From NCBI GenBank assembly GCA_017624835.1, contig JAGAMG010000011.1, positions 1 to 64,000 of the forward strand: 64,000 nt of DNA. The letters run 5' to 3'. The notes under the pieces were generated by a model. The model did no database searches. It saw only the letters and a list, made by a program, of their open reading frames with translations, and was not told where the DNA came from. Each line of letters opens with the position of its first letter. Position 1 is the first letter of the stretch. The stretch comes from Lachnospiraceae bacterium (lineage in GTDB: Bacteria > Bacillota > Clostridia > Lachnospirales > Lachnospiraceae). Shown here one piece after another: positions 37,420-48,607 of this stretch. A program made the position numbers and the translations under genes.

Positions 37420-38340
37420 CTATACGTGATTTCTGGGATCTGCCGCATCTGAAAACGCATTACCCACCAAATAGAATGTAATTGTAATCAAGGACACAAT
37501 TACAGCGGGGAAAATCAACAGATACGGATAATCCAAAAAGTAATTTCTGGCATTTCTAAGAAGAATGCCAAGTGATGGTGTATCAATTCCAAGTCCTAAT
37601 CCAAGATATGACAGGGTTGATTCCAATGCAATCGTGGAAGGAATGGAAAGTGCAAGTCTCAAAATAATAATACTGATAAGATACGGCAAAATATTTTTAA
37701 CCAATACTCTCCATACAGGAGTTCCCAAACATCTGGATGCCAGATTGTATTCCCTGTCACGATACATAAGAACAAGGTTTCTTACGTTTCTTGCCATAGG
37801 AAGCCAACCAAAGCAAATCAGGGAAATTGCCATAACAGTAAAGCTCTGACCAATCAAAAGTGCAATCAGAGTCATATAAATAATCATAGGAATGTTGTTG
37901 ATAACATTGTAAATCTCTGTTAAAGGACGGTCTAATACACGCACATATCCCCAGAGACAACCGATAGTTACACCCACAAAGCATTCGCCCAAGGCTACAA
38001 TAATTGCAAGCTTGATTGAAGTCTGTGCCGCAAACCAAACCTGACACCAATAATCTCTTCCAAGATTATCAGTACCAAACCAAAATTCTCCGTTAGGTGC
38101 CTGGAATGCAAGGGCACTATCAGTTAACAATTCGGCATAATCATACTTTCCGATTGCAAGTGCAATAAAAGAAAAGATTACAAGACCGAAAAAGATAAAC
38201 GCCATTACTACTGCTGATTTCTTCTTTAAAAAATTCTGAAATACAGATTTCCAATAGGAATAATCGGAATAACCTGTACGTTCTGCTGCTTCGGCGGAGT
38301 ATTCCACGAAACGAAACAGATCATCATTATTCTTTTTCAT
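37420..38340 (-). CDS. oppC: oligopeptide ABC transporter permease
   Basis: The 306-residue protein has an N-terminal OppC domain (FQNFLKKKSAVVMAFIFFGL), the periplasmic FGTDNLGRDYWCQVWFAAQT typical of OppC, six membrane spans and an EAA-like loop (REYNLASRCLGTPVWRVLVK). Its ATG overlaps the oppB stop by one base (TAATG), so translation is coupled. Confidence 0.94.
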   Translation of the reverse strand: MKKNNDDLFRFVEYSAEAAERTGYSDYSYWKSVFQNFLKKKSAVVMAFIFFGLVIFSFIALAIGKYDYAELLTDSALAFQAPNGEFWFGTDNLGRDYWCQVWFAAQTSIKLAIIVALGECFVGVTIGCLWGYVRVLDRPLTEIYNVINNIPMIIYMTLIALLIGQSFTVMAISLICFGWLPMARNVRNLVLMYRDREYNLASRCLGTPVWRVLVKNILPYLISIIILRLALSIPSTIALESTLSYLGLGLGIDTPSLGILLRNARNYFLDYPYLLIFPAVIVSLITITFYLVGNAFSDAADPRNHV

Positions 38341-39290
38341 TAACGTGTTTCTCCTTTGCCTACCAATTTGATTCTGGGGTCAAGTAACATCATCAGGACA
38401 TCACCTAAAAATACACCCACAGTACCCATAGTTCCATAAATAATTGCCAATGTCTGAACAACATTTACATCATATCTGATAATTGCATCGTTTAACAAGG
38501 GACCCATACCGGGTACGGAGAAGAATCTCTCCACCAGAAGGGAACCTCCGATGGTGTAAAGAAATGAAGTAGGAATGTACTGTACCAAAGGCACAAATGC
38601 ATTCTTAAATACATGCTTTACCATAATGCTGTTAAAGGACATACCCTTTACACGCGCCAATTTAATATAATCCTTATTTAACTCGTCTACCATATAACGT
38701 CTGGTCCACAGCGCATAATGTGCGATAGACGCCAAAGAAAGACATACTACCGGAAGGATACTTGAAGGACCGGGATTTCTAGTGGAATACAATGAAGGCA
38801 ATCCCAACACTGTAGAGCCAAATACCAATACCAAGGAATAGGATACAAGGCTTGGTACTGCATTTACAAAAATCGTATATCCTGTTCCAATATGATCCAA
38901 AAGCTTGTCTTTATTAATTGTCTGAATAATATCAATAAATACACCTACAAAAAGTGAAATCACTAATGCGGTGCATCCTAATCTCATAGAAACTGTAAAT
39001 TTAGAGCCGATTACTTTTACAACATCCACACCGCTTTGAATTCTTCTTGACTCTCCAAAGTCAAAACGAAGAATCTGCCCATAAAAGCGGATGAGCTGCT
39101 CACCAACCGGGTCTGTTAAACCTGCTGCTTCCAACTGCTCCTGCTTCTGCTCGGGAGTTAATTTCATCAACTGATCCTCAGTAAAGAAGTAATCCGTAGG
39201 TAACATACGCATCAACAGGAAAACAATTGTAGCAACAATCAGGACTGTTACAAGAGTTTGTAACAGTCGCTTGATTGTATATTTAACCAT
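38340..39290 (-). CDS. oppB: oligopeptide ABC transporter permease
   Basis: The 316-residue protein begins MVKYTIKRLLQTLVTVLIVA as OppB proteins do. It has about six membrane segments and the EAA-type loop ELNKDYIKLARVKGMSFNSI followed by the late-family motif GGSLLVERFFSVPGMG. It forms the channel with OppC. Its ATG overlaps the oppA stop by one base. Confidence 0.94.
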   Translation of the reverse strand: MVKYTIKRLLQTLVTVLIVATIVFLLMRMLPTDYFFTEDQLMKLTPEQKQEQLEAAGLTDPVGEQLIRFYGQILRFDFGESRRIQSGVDVVKVIGSKFTVSMRLGCTALVISLFVGVFIDIIQTINKDKLLDHIGTGYTIFVNAVPSLVSYSLVLVFGSTVLGLPSLYSTRNPGPSSILPVVCLSLASIAHYALWTRRYMVDELNKDYIKLARVKGMSFNSIMVKHVFKNAFVPLVQYIPTSFLYTIGGSLLVERFFSVPGMGPLLNDAIIRYDVNVVQTLAIIYGTMGTVGVFLGDVLMMLLDPRIKLVGKGETR

Positions 39291-41203
39291 TATTTATAAA
39301 ATTCCTCTGCAATCGCATCATACTGCTCTGTAGTATAGGCGTCTACAGAAGTCTCCCAATTCTTATACATATAGTTCTGAATACCGAACATAGCATTAGA
39401 TCTGGTGTAATCATTTACATGGGTTAACTGCCAACTAATATCTAAGAGAGTAGGCACGGACAGGGCATGCTGAAGCATATATGCCTCTGCCTCTGCATAA
39501 GCAAAATATCTTGCATCCATATCATCGGTAATTGCATTAGCCTTGTTTACTAAATCAGTAAACTCTTTGTAGGTTGCAATCAGGTCTGCATCAGTTGCAT
39601 TATTGATATTGGAGTAGTTATTTGAATAGTAAGCGGTATCCTCACCATAGGTTTCCTGTCCAAGGAAGTTCTGAGGATCACCATAGTCAGCACCCCATCC
39701 GTTGATAACGAAGGAATGTAACTGAGGCTGGATAACCTCCTTAGTCTGGCTGGAAACATAGGTTCCAACATTTAACTTAATATAATCATCACCGAGGCAC
39801 TCGGAGAAAATCTGCTGTAATACAGTTGCGGTATCAAGTGCATTCTGAGAACCTGCTACAATATAGTAGTCTAATTCTACAGGGAAGGTTACGCCCTTAG
39901 CAGACAACTCTTCCATCGCCTTTGCCTTAAGTTCCTGAGCCTTAGCACCATCAAATCTTACAGGGGTCTTGCCATCGGACTCGCCAAAGCCAAGTAATTC
40001 CTTAACCTTTGCAGTATACTCAGTACCATCGGAGAAGTAAAGCAGACCCTTCATGGTATATGCGTTATTCTCACACTTCAAAGGATTAATAAAGTTAGTT
40101 CTCTCAAAGTACTTGGTTAAATCCAAACCATAGTAGATGGACTGACGGAATGCTTCGTTAGCAATTGCAGTATTATAATTGGTATCGGGAGTTCCGTCCT
40201 CATTGTACTTGTCATAGTTAAAGTGCATCTGGTAAGAATACTTTCTGGGAAGCTTCTCTACCAGCTGATCACGATATTCGTTATTCTCATCATTCCAGAT
40301 AGTTCTCAGGTTTGCTTCGGAAAGATCAATGTGATCCAACTCGCCGTTCTGATATAACTGGAAACCAACGGTGATATCTTCAATGATACGAATGGTTACC
40401 GTATCAAATAAAGAACATTCCTTATCCCAATAGGTAGGATTCTTGGTCAGAGTCTTGGTATTACCCTGAATATACTCAGTTAAGGTATAAGGTCCATTGT
40501 ACCAAATTGTCTCATTGCTGGAACCAAGTACGTTCTCTACACCAACCTCTGCAACAAATGCTGCTGACATAGGATACAGACATGCAGAAGGACATACGGT
40601 GTCAAAATAGGTTGCATTGGTAATACAATGATATACTACAGTATAATCATCGGGAGTCTCAATACCAACCATCTCTAAGAACTTGGTATTATCCATGGAC
40701 AGAGCTTCCTCTGCAGGAAGGTTCTTGGTGTATTCATAGTACTCACCTGCACCCTTAATCAAAGAGGTAGGCATGGAGGTATTTGCTGCACCATTCTTGT
40801 GGAAGTTCATAACCCACTCAAGACCGGTTACAAAATCCTGTGCAGTACAGTCAGCCTTCTCATTACCGTTAACGTCTACCCACTTAACACCCTCTCTTAA
40901 TTTGAAAGTCCAGGTAAGACCGCCATCCTCTGTTCCCCATTCCTTTGCAAGACCGGGAATCAGTTTACCCTGTGCATCTGTCTCCAAAAGACCTTCTACA
41001 CAGTTACCTAATACATTCAAATCGTTAGCCATTTCTGTATTCAGAATAACCATGTTTTCCATCTCACGGTTGCTTGTCTCCCAAGTAACCAAATCCTTGA
41101 TTCCGTCACCGGAACCGTTGCCGCCCGCGCTGCTGGAACCACATCCGGTTAAAACCATACCGAGTGCAAGAACAAGCGCAAGCACTTTTGTTCTTTTCTT
41201 CAT
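39290..41203 (-). CDS. oppA: oligopeptide-binding lipoprotein
   Basis: The 637-residue protein has a lipoprotein signal (lipobox LTGC, Cys about 21) and the SBP_bac_5 fold: GLTWTFKLREGVKWVDVNGN, then NPTYWDKECSLFDTVTIRII and NEAFRQSIYYGLDLTKYFER. It captures peptides for OppBCDF. First gene of the operon, served by the promoter at 41274-41302. ATG preceded by AAAGGAG. Confidence 0.93.
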   Translation of the reverse strand: MKKRTKVLALVLALGMVLTGCGSSSAGGNGSGDGIKDLVTWETSNREMENMVILNTEMANDLNVLGNCVEGLLETDAQGKLIPGLAKEWGTEDGGLTWTFKLREGVKWVDVNGNEKADCTAQDFVTGLEWVMNFHKNGAANTSMPTSLIKGAGEYYEYTKNLPAEEALSMDNTKFLEMVGIETPDDYTVVYHCITNATYFDTVCPSACLYPMSAAFVAEVGVENVLGSSNETIWYNGPYTLTEYIQGNTKTLTKNPTYWDKECSLFDTVTIRIIEDITVGFQLYQNGELDHIDLSEANLRTIWNDENNEYRDQLVEKLPRKYSYQMHFNYDKYNEDGTPDTNYNTAIANEAFRQSIYYGLDLTKYFERTNFINPLKCENNAYTMKGLLYFSDGTEYTAKVKELLGFGESDGKTPVRFDGAKAQELKAKAMEELSAKGVTFPVELDYYIVAGSQNALDTATVLQQIFSECLGDDYIKLNVGTYVSSQTKEVIQPQLHSFVINGWGADYGDPQNFLGQETYGEDTAYYSNNYSNINNATDADLIATYKEFTDLVNKANAITDDMDARYFAYAEAEAYMLQHALSVPTLLDISWQLTHVNDYTRSNAMFGIQNYMYKNWETSVDAYTTEQYDAIAEEFYK

Positions 41204-41273
41204 AAAAATACTCCTTTCGACAAAAGAACGATGATGTACCTGCTAAGCCGTTCATCATCGTCCGACTTTCTGT

Positions 41274-41302
41274 ATCTTACAATAATTTCGGGGCAATGTC
41301 AA
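41274..41302 (-). promoter_or_regulatory. opp operon promoter
   Basis: Consensus TTGACA (41297-41302), 17 bp, TAAGAT (41274-41279) on the minus strand. The 5' leader forms a hairpin with CGATGATG and CATCATCG arms (41229-41260) before the oppA ribosome binding site. Confidence 0.75.
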
Positions 41303-41632
41303 TAAAGAAAAAACTTGCAAAGCTGGTAAATTTTCGAAAAAAAGTACAAGAAATTACGAGTTTATCTGTCCGTCCGGTGCAGACTTATGTTTCCCAATAA
41401 CACAATTTTAATGAATAAAAATACCTCTGTGCTCATATATAAATAAGTTTTGCAATTGCTTTTTTGGTTTTTCTATGATATATGCAGTTTTTCATGTATA
41501 AAATGCATAAAAATACATCCTTGCACCAAAAACATGTAGATTTATGCGACTTCCTTTTATTTCTTTATTTCGTTAAAAAAACTACAAAAATATTTTTTAA
41601 TATTTAATAAAAATTTTATAAAATACACAAAA
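41303..41632. other. AT-rich intergenic stretch
   Basis: No gene is visible. It lies between the oppA promoter and the eno terminator. Short direct TTTATGCA/TATACATGAAAAAC-type runs are present but I see no clear structure or binding-site pattern. Confidence 0.5.
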
Positions 41633-41676
41633 CAGGCAGCCCATATGCTGATACTTTACTGCATATTATGGCTGCC
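41633..41676 (-). terminator. eno terminator
   Basis: GGCAGCC...ATATGC pairs with GCATAT...GGGCTGCC and is followed by TGTTTTG on the minus strand. Confidence 0.7.
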
Positions 41677-41690
41677 CACACTATATTTAT

Positions 41691-43065
<1,375 letters not shown>

Positions 43066-43088
43066 ATATACCTGTATTATTTTCTTGC

Positions 43089-44111
43089 CTAGTATTCTTT
43101 GCCCGCTAAGATTTCACAGTAGTCCTTGTAGTTCTTCTCCAAGAGAGTGGGCGTATCCAAGCCATAGGGACATTTGCTTTTACATGCCCCACAATGTAAG
43201 CACTTCTCAATCAGCTTCATTTTTGCCTGCATCTCCTCCGTAAGCTGGGCTTCTGAAGGTGCGCGGCGAATCATTAGGCTCATGCGTGCCATATTGTTAA
43301 TCTCAATTCCCACAGGACATGGCATACAATAGCCACAGCCACGGCAGAATTCTCCTTGCAGCTCGGCTCTGTCCTTATCTATAATTGCCTGTAATTCCTC
43401 CGTCATGGTTGGGGGATTGTCAATATAGGAAAGGAATTCGTCCAGCTCATGTTCTCTCTGTACGCCCCAGATGGGAAGTACATTGTCAAACTGTGCAAGG
43501 AATGCATATGCCGCAGCGGAATTGGTAATCAGTCCGCCGGATAATGCCTTCATGGCGATAAAGCCCATATCAGCTTCCTTACAGGCATTTACCAAAGCAA
43601 TATCCTTTTCAGTTGCCAAATAACAAAAGGGGAATTGCAACGTTTCATATAATCCGCTTTCCACAGCCTCATGTGCCACATTTAATCTGTGGTTGGTGAT
43701 ACCGATGTGGCGAATCATGCCTTTTTCCTTGGCTTCCAGCATTGCCTCGTAAAGTCCTGTTCCATCTCTCGGTTTCGGACAGAAGGAAGGATTATGAAAC
43801 TGGTAAATATCAATGTAATCTGTTTGTAGCTTTTCTAAAGAAGTATGCAAATCCTTCCAAAAGCCTTCCACAGTAGTTGCACCTGTCTTGGTGGCAATAT
43901 ATATCTTCTCCCGCATTCCCTTGAATGCCTCGCCCACCTTTTCTTCACTGTCCGTATAATATCTTGCTGTATCGTAGAAGGTTACACCATGGTCATATGC
44001 CTTGCGAAGCAAGCCCACAGCAGCTTCCTTGCTGATACGCTGAATAGGAAGTGCACCGAAGGAATTCTTCTCCACCGTGATGCCTGTTTTTCCTAATAAA
44101 ACCTTTGCCAT
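43089..44111 (-). CDS. aldo/keto reductase with C-terminal 4Fe-4S domain
   Basis: Start at the ATG ending 44111 (MAKVLLGKTGITVEKNSFGA), with AGGAT before it, two bases after the pyrF stop. The 340-residue protein has an AKR barrel with catalytic residues in FYDTARYYTDSEEKVGEAF, the Lys in YIATKTGA and the His in IYQFHNPSF. A ferredoxin-like segment follows with CRGCGYCMPCPVGI and CLHCGACKSKCPYG. This class is common in anaerobes as oxidoreductases of unknown substrate. Co-transcribed with pyrF. Confidence 0.9.
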   Translation of the reverse strand: MAKVLLGKTGITVEKNSFGALPIQRISKEAAVGLLRKAYDHGVTFYDTARYYTDSEEKVGEAFKGMREKIYIATKTGATTVEGFWKDLHTSLEKLQTDYIDIYQFHNPSFCPKPRDGTGLYEAMLEAKEKGMIRHIGITNHRLNVAHEAVESGLYETLQFPFCYLATEKDIALVNACKEADMGFIAMKALSGGLITNSAAAYAFLAQFDNVLPIWGVQREHELDEFLSYIDNPPTMTEELQAIIDKDRAELQGEFCRGCGYCMPCPVGIEINNMARMSLMIRRAPSEAQLTEEMQAKMKLIEKCLHCGACKSKCPYGLDTPTLLEKNYKDYCEILAGKEY

Positions 44112-44113
44112 AG

Positions 44114-44812
44114 TTATCCTACAAACTCCTTTACACATCTTCTGTATGCTTCCACAGGATTCTCAGCCTGAGTAATAGGTCTTCCCACTACAATATAGTC
44201 TGAGCCGATTTCCTTTGCCTGGGCAGGTGTCATTACTCTTACCTGGTCTCCAACCTCGCCGTCTGCAAATCTCACACCGGGGGTAATAGTCAGGAAATCC
44301 GCACCACATTTTTCATGTACCTTTCCTGCCTCAAGAGGAGAACATACAATGCCGTCCAGACCTGCAATTTTTGCATTATTAGCATAATGCATTACCACCT
44401 CATCAATGGGCTTTTCAATCAACAAATCCTTCTCCATTCTTTCCTGGCTGGTGGAGGTCAACTGGGTTACTGCAATCAATAATGGTCTGCTTCCATCCTC
44501 TTTCGTTAATCCCTTGATAGCTGCTTCCATCATAGCAATGGTTCCTGCTGCATGGACATTACACATATCCACGTCCAAATCTCTCAATACACGCATTGCC
44601 TTCATTACAGTGTTGGGAATGTCATGAAGCTTTAAATCCAAAAAGATTTTATGTCCTCTGCTCTTAATTTCCTTGATGATTTCCGGACCTGCTGCATAAA
44701 ACAGTTCCATGCCCACCTTCAGATACAGACTTTCTTTCTCAAACAGGGAAAGGAACTTCATTAACTCATCCTTTCCATCAAAATCACATGCGATAATTAC
44801 ATCTCTTCCCAT
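44114..44812 (-). CDS. pyrF: orotidine 5'-phosphate decarboxylase
   Basis: The 232-residue enzyme makes UMP from OMP in pyrimidine synthesis. It carries the catalytic DxKxxD motif in [15 protein letters not shown], the N-terminal IIACDF, and phosphate-binding TPGVRF and [12 protein letters not shown]. The other pyr genes are not in the window. Confidence 0.97.
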   Translation of the reverse strand: MGRDVIIACDFDGKDELMKFLSLFEKESLYLKVGMELFYAAGPEIIKEIKSRGHKIFLDLKLHDIPNTVMKAMRVLRDLDVDMCNVHAAGTIAMMEAAIKGLTKEDGSRPLLIAVTQLTSTSQERMEKDLLIEKPIDEVVMHYANNAKIAGLDGIVCSPLEAGKVHEKCGADFLTITPGVRFADGEVGDQVRVMTPAQAKEIGSDYIVVGRPITQAENPVEAYRRCVKEFVG

Positions 44813-44863
44813 AGTTCATCCTTCTTTCCTTTTTTATTTTTCAAGAAGCCTCACACTTCCTTT

Positions 44864-45565
44864 TTAACCAAACATTGCCATTAACGGCACCAGCACGATG
44901 GGGATAAAAATTGCCGGCACATAATTCATTACCCTAAGCTTGGTGATTCCCAGCATATTAAGAGCCAATCCAATAATAATTACACTACCCACACAGGTCA
45001 TTTCATTAATAACGGTATCATTTAAAAATGGGGCAATCCACTGTGCCAACAAAGTAATTGCTCCCTGATAAACAAACACAAAGGCGGCTGCAAATGCCAC
45101 ACCAATTCCTAAGGAGGAAGCAAAAATAATGGCAGCCACAAAGTCCAGCATGGACTTATTAAAAAGCATCTCATGGTTGCCCTGCAAGCCGCTTTGCAGG
45201 GAGCCCACAATGGTCATAGCCCCAACACAGAATAACAGGCTTGCAGTTACAAAGCCCTCTGCAATGGACACCTTATTATCCGTGCCCTTTTTTCCGCTAA
45301 ACTTCTTTTCCACCCATTTTCCCAGACGGTTTACCTTATCCTCCAAATCAACGCCTTCTCCAATCAGGGTTCCCACTACCATGGATATAATCAGAATCAT
45401 GGAATTTTCCCCTGCCAGGGAACCGCTGATTCCCAAAAACAGAGTACATAGTCCCAAGCCCTTCATAAGAGTATCCGCCATCTTTTCCGGCAGACCTTTT
45501 TTCAGCAGCATACCGATAAAAGCACCGACAATCACTGCAATAGTATTTACGATTGTACCTAACAT
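44864..45565 (-). CDS. DUF554 family membrane protein
   Basis: The 233-residue protein has about six to seven membrane segments and family hallmarks MLGTIVNTIAVIVGAFIGML at the start and FCVGAMTIVGSLQSGLQGNH in the middle, plus the ending VPAIFIPIVLVPLMAMF. DUF554 (COG1811) is a conserved but uncharacterised membrane family of Firmicutes. It lies between gpmI and pyrF, 51 bases before the latter. Confidence 0.9.
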   Translation of the reverse strand: MLGTIVNTIAVIVGAFIGMLLKKGLPEKMADTLMKGLGLCTLFLGISGSLAGENSMILIISMVVGTLIGEGVDLEDKVNRLGKWVEKKFSGKKGTDNKVSIAEGFVTASLLFCVGAMTIVGSLQSGLQGNHEMLFNKSMLDFVAAIIFASSLGIGVAFAAAFVFVYQGAITLLAQWIAPFLNDTVINEMTCVGSVIIIGLALNMLGITKLRVMNYVPAIFIPIVLVPLMAMFG

Positions 45566-45603
45566 GTTATGTACACCTTCCTGCTGTCAATTTCTCTTCA
45601 AAA

Positions 45604-45631
45604 TAGGACAGACCGTTACCGACCTGTCCTA
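45604..45631 (-). terminator. hairpin downstream of gpmI
   Basis: AGGACAG and CTGTCCT arms, 12-base centre, followed on the minus strand by ATTTTG; a second weaker hairpin (AGTATT..AATACT) precedes it. Confidence 0.55.
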
Positions 45632-45689
45632 GTATTTGTCAGGACAATACTTATAGTATTATCCTAATATACACCTATTTATCTGTCAA

Positions 45690-47234
45690 CTATTTACGAA
45701 CTAACAGGGACTTACCTGTCATTTCCACGGACTGTTCCTTACCCATTACTTCAATCAAAGTAGGAACGATATCTGCCAGACAACCACCCTCTGCCAAGGT
45801 ATAAGCAGGGTCATAATTTACCAGCAGGAAAGGAACCTGATTGGTGGTATGAGCGGTAAAAGGTTCACCGGTTTCATAATCAACCAGCTGCTCTGCATTA
45901 CCGTGGTCTGCACAAATGAACATAACACCGTCCATCTCCTTCACAGCTTCTACAGCCTTGCCCACACATTCATCCACTGCCTCAACAGCCTTAACAGCAG
46001 CCTCTTCCACACCGGTATGACCTACCATGTCCGGATTAGCAAAGTTGATAATAATTACATCATATTCACCACTTCTGATTGCTCCGGTCAGCTTATCACA
46101 TACCTCATAAGCACTCATCTCCGGCTTTAAGTCGTAGGTTGCAACATCCTTAGGGGAGTTTACAAGGATTCTGTCCTCTCCCTCATTAGGCTGCTCCACG
46201 CCACCGTTAAAGAAGAAGGTAACATGAGCATATTTCTCAGTCTCCGCAATACGAGCCTGCTTCATATTGTTTGCTGCCAGCCACTCACCAAAGGTATTGT
46301 TTACGGATACCTTATGGAATGCTACTTCCTTGTTAGGAATGGTGGGGTCATAATCGGAGAAGCATGCAAAGGTAATATCCTTACGGGCACCTCTGTCAAA
46401 GCCCTGGAAGTCATCATCACAGAAAGCTCTGGTAATTTCTCTTGCACGGTCAGGACGGAAGTTAAAGAAAATCAGGGAATCTCCATCCTCCACCACAGCA
46501 ACAGGCTTACCATCTTCCACTGCTACGGTAGGCTTTACAAATTCATCGGTCTCTTCTCTGTCATAAGAAGCCTGAATACCACAGATACCGCATGCAGCGG
46601 TTAAGCCCTCGCCCTTAGTCATGGCATCATAAGCAAGCTTTACTCTATCCCAGTTATTATCTCTGTCCATTGCATAGTAACGTCCCATTACGGAAGCAAT
46701 TTTACCAACACCGATTTTCTCCATCTCTGCTACAAGATTTTCAGCAAATTCCTTACCACTTGCAGGAGGAGTATCTCTACCATCCAAAAAGCAATGTACA
46801 TATACCTTTTCCAAACCGTTTCTCTTTGCCAGCTCTAATAATCCATAGAGATGGGTATTGTGGCTGTGTACACCACCGTCGGATAACAGACCCATCATAT
46901 GAAGGGCACTGTTATTTTTCTTACAATTCTCTACTGCCGCAAGGAGTGCAGGATTTTCAAAGAAAGTTCCATCCTGAATCTCTTTGGTAATTCTGGTAAG
47001 CTCCTGATATACAATACGTCCGGCACCCATATTTAAGTGTCCAACCTCGGAGTTACCCATCTGTCCCTCAGGAAGTCCTACTGCCATTCCGCTGGCATTA
47101 CCGCGAACAAAAGGATATTCCTTCATTAATTTATCCATAACAGGAGTCTTTGCCTCCCAAACAGCGTTACCCTTGGTCTGCTCATTAAGACCATAGCCGT
47201 CTAAAATCATTAAAACTACAGGCTTCTTACTCAT
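45690..47234 (-). CDS. gpmI: 2,3-bisphosphoglycerate-independent phosphoglycerate mutase
   Basis: Start at the ATG ending 47234 (MSKKPVVLMILDGYGLNEQT), preceded by GGAGG; the upstream extension of the frame begins beyond the predicted promoter. The 514-residue enzyme interconverts 3- and 2-phosphoglycerate. It has the phosphatase-like metal sites LMILDGYG, the catalytic Ser in MGNSEVGHLNMGAG, the HCFLDGRDTPP segment and ADHGNAEQ. It adjoins the enolase region, the next glycolytic step. Confidence 0.98.
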   Translation of the reverse strand: MSKKPVVLMILDGYGLNEQTKGNAVWEAKTPVMDKLMKEYPFVRGNASGMAVGLPEGQMGNSEVGHLNMGAGRIVYQELTRITKEIQDGTFFENPALLAAVENCKKNNSALHMMGLLSDGGVHSHNTHLYGLLELAKRNGLEKVYVHCFLDGRDTPPASGKEFAENLVAEMEKIGVGKIASVMGRYYAMDRDNNWDRVKLAYDAMTKGEGLTAACGICGIQASYDREETDEFVKPTVAVEDGKPVAVVEDGDSLIFFNFRPDRAREITRAFCDDDFQGFDRGARKDITFACFSDYDPTIPNKEVAFHKVSVNNTFGEWLAANNMKQARIAETEKYAHVTFFFNGGVEQPNEGEDRILVNSPKDVATYDLKPEMSAYEVCDKLTGAIRSGEYDVIIINFANPDMVGHTGVEEAAVKAVEAVDECVGKAVEAVKEMDGVMFICADHGNAEQLVDYETGEPFTAHTTNQVPFLLVNYDPAYTLAEGGCLADIVPTLIEVMGKEQSVEMTGKSLLVRK

Positions 47235-47309
47235 ATTTCCTCCATTTCGTATAAATGGGTCTCCCCACTTATCCCTATTTATAGTAAAAACGTTTACTTT
47301 CACTTGCAG

Positions 47310-47338
47310 ATTATACACTGAAAAAACGTTGTGTGCAA
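47310..47338 (-). promoter_or_regulatory. gpmI promoter
   Basis: TTGCAC (47333-47338), 17 bp, TATAAT (47310-47315) on the minus strand, about 75 bases before the gpmI ATG. Confidence 0.7.
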
Positions 47339-47359
47339 TAGAAAGTTAACAAGTCCCCG

Positions 47360-47388
47360 TTGTATTTTCCTTTAAAATACAATACAAT
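47360..47388 (+). promoter_or_regulatory. promoter of the cation efflux gene
   Basis: TTGTAT (47360-47365), 17 bp, TACAAT (47383-47388), about 47 bases before the gene; a GTATTTT/AAAATAC inverted repeat lies in the spacer and could be an operator. Confidence 0.55.
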
Positions 47389-47434
47389 ATAAAGAACATA
47401 TATTATACCTTGCTCATAGAAAGGGCTTTTTATT

Positions 47435-48601
47435 ATGATATCTATATTGGCCAGATTTTTCATAAAAAATTATAATGACATTGCATCTCCAAGAGTTCGG
47501 CAGGCATATGGTATTCTTTGCGGTGCTGCAGGTATTGTTTTTAATCTTCTGCTCTTTGGAGGCAAATTTTTAGCCGGGGTTATCAGCCACTCCATTGCCA
47601 TTACCGCAGATGCCTTTAACAATCTCTCTGACGCAGGTTCCTCCATTATTACATTGATTGGATTTAAAATGGCTGGACAAAAGCCGGACAAAGACCATCC
47701 CTTCGGGCATGGTAGAATTGAATATATTTCAGGGCTTTTGGTTTCCATCGTAATCTTATACATGGCAATTGAACTGATTCAAAGCTCTGTTATGAAAATC
47801 ATCAATCCTACCAGTCTTAGTTTTACTCCATTGGTAGCAGGGATTCTTTTTGCCTCTATTCTGGTAAAGGGATACATGGCATTTTATAATTTCAGAATCA
47901 GCAAAAAAATTAATTCCACTGCCATGAAAGCCACTGCCACCGACAGTTTAAGTGATATGCTTTCCACCACTGTCATTTTAATTGCCACCTTGATTTCTCA
48001 CTTTACCAGCATCAACATTGACGGCTATTGCGGCGTGTTGGTGGGACTATTCATCCTCTATGCCGGCATCAATGCTGCAAAGGATACGGTAAGTCCCCTG
48101 CTTGGGCAGGCTCCCGACCCGGAATTTGTCCAACAAATAAATGATATCGTTATGTCCCATGAGGGAGTTATCGGTATTCATGATTTAATTGTTCATAATT
48201 ACGGTCCCGGACGCATCCTGATTTCCCTTCACGCTGAGGTTCCCTCGGACGGGGATATTCTGGTAATGCACGATATGATTGATTTGATTGAGCACAAGCT
48301 TCGTGATACCCTGCAATGCAGCGCGGTAATTCACATGGATCCCATCTGTGTCAATGATGAAGAAACAAATTTGTTAAAGGAAAAGGTTATGGAATATCTT
48401 TCCGAAATTGACGTAAGCATTACTATGCATGATTTCCGCATAGTAAAAGGCCCCACTCACACCAATATTATTTTTGATGTGGTAGTGCCCTATGGTTTCA
48501 AATTATCCGACAGTCAACTGATTGCTGACATTACAGACAAAATCCGCAGCGATAATCCTAATTATTTCACAGTGATTGAGGTGGATAAGGAATATCTGTA
48601 A
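47435..48601 (+). CDS. cation diffusion facilitator family metal exporter
   Basis: The 388-residue protein has six membrane helices and the CDF metal site ITADAFNNLSDAGSSIITLI with FGHGRIEYISGLLVSIVILY (HxxxE/D), then DSLSDMLSTTVILIATL (DxxxD). The long cytoplasmic C-terminal dimerisation domain (about 210-388) is about twice the usual length. Substrates in this family are Zn, Co, Cd, Fe or Mn; which one cannot be read. GAAAGGG precedes the ATG. It is divergent from gpmI. Confidence 0.93.
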   Translation: MISILARFFIKNYNDIASPRVRQAYGILCGAAGIVFNLLLFGGKFLAGVISHSIAITADAFNNLSDAGSSIITLIGFKMAGQKPDKDHPFGHGRIEYISGLLVSIVILYMAIELIQSSVMKIINPTSLSFTPLVAGILFASILVKGYMAFYNFRISKKINSTAMKATATDSLSDMLSTTVILIATLISHFTSINIDGYCGVLVGLFILYAGINAAKDTVSPLLGQAPDPEFVQQINDIVMSHEGVIGIHDLIVHNYGPGRILISLHAEVPSDGDILVMHDMIDLIEHKLRDTLQCSAVIHMDPICVNDEETNLLKEKVMEYLSEIDVSITMHDFRIVKGPTHTNIIFDVVVPYGFKLSDSQLIADITDKIRSDNPNYFTVIEVDKEYL

Positions 48602-48607
48602 CGATTT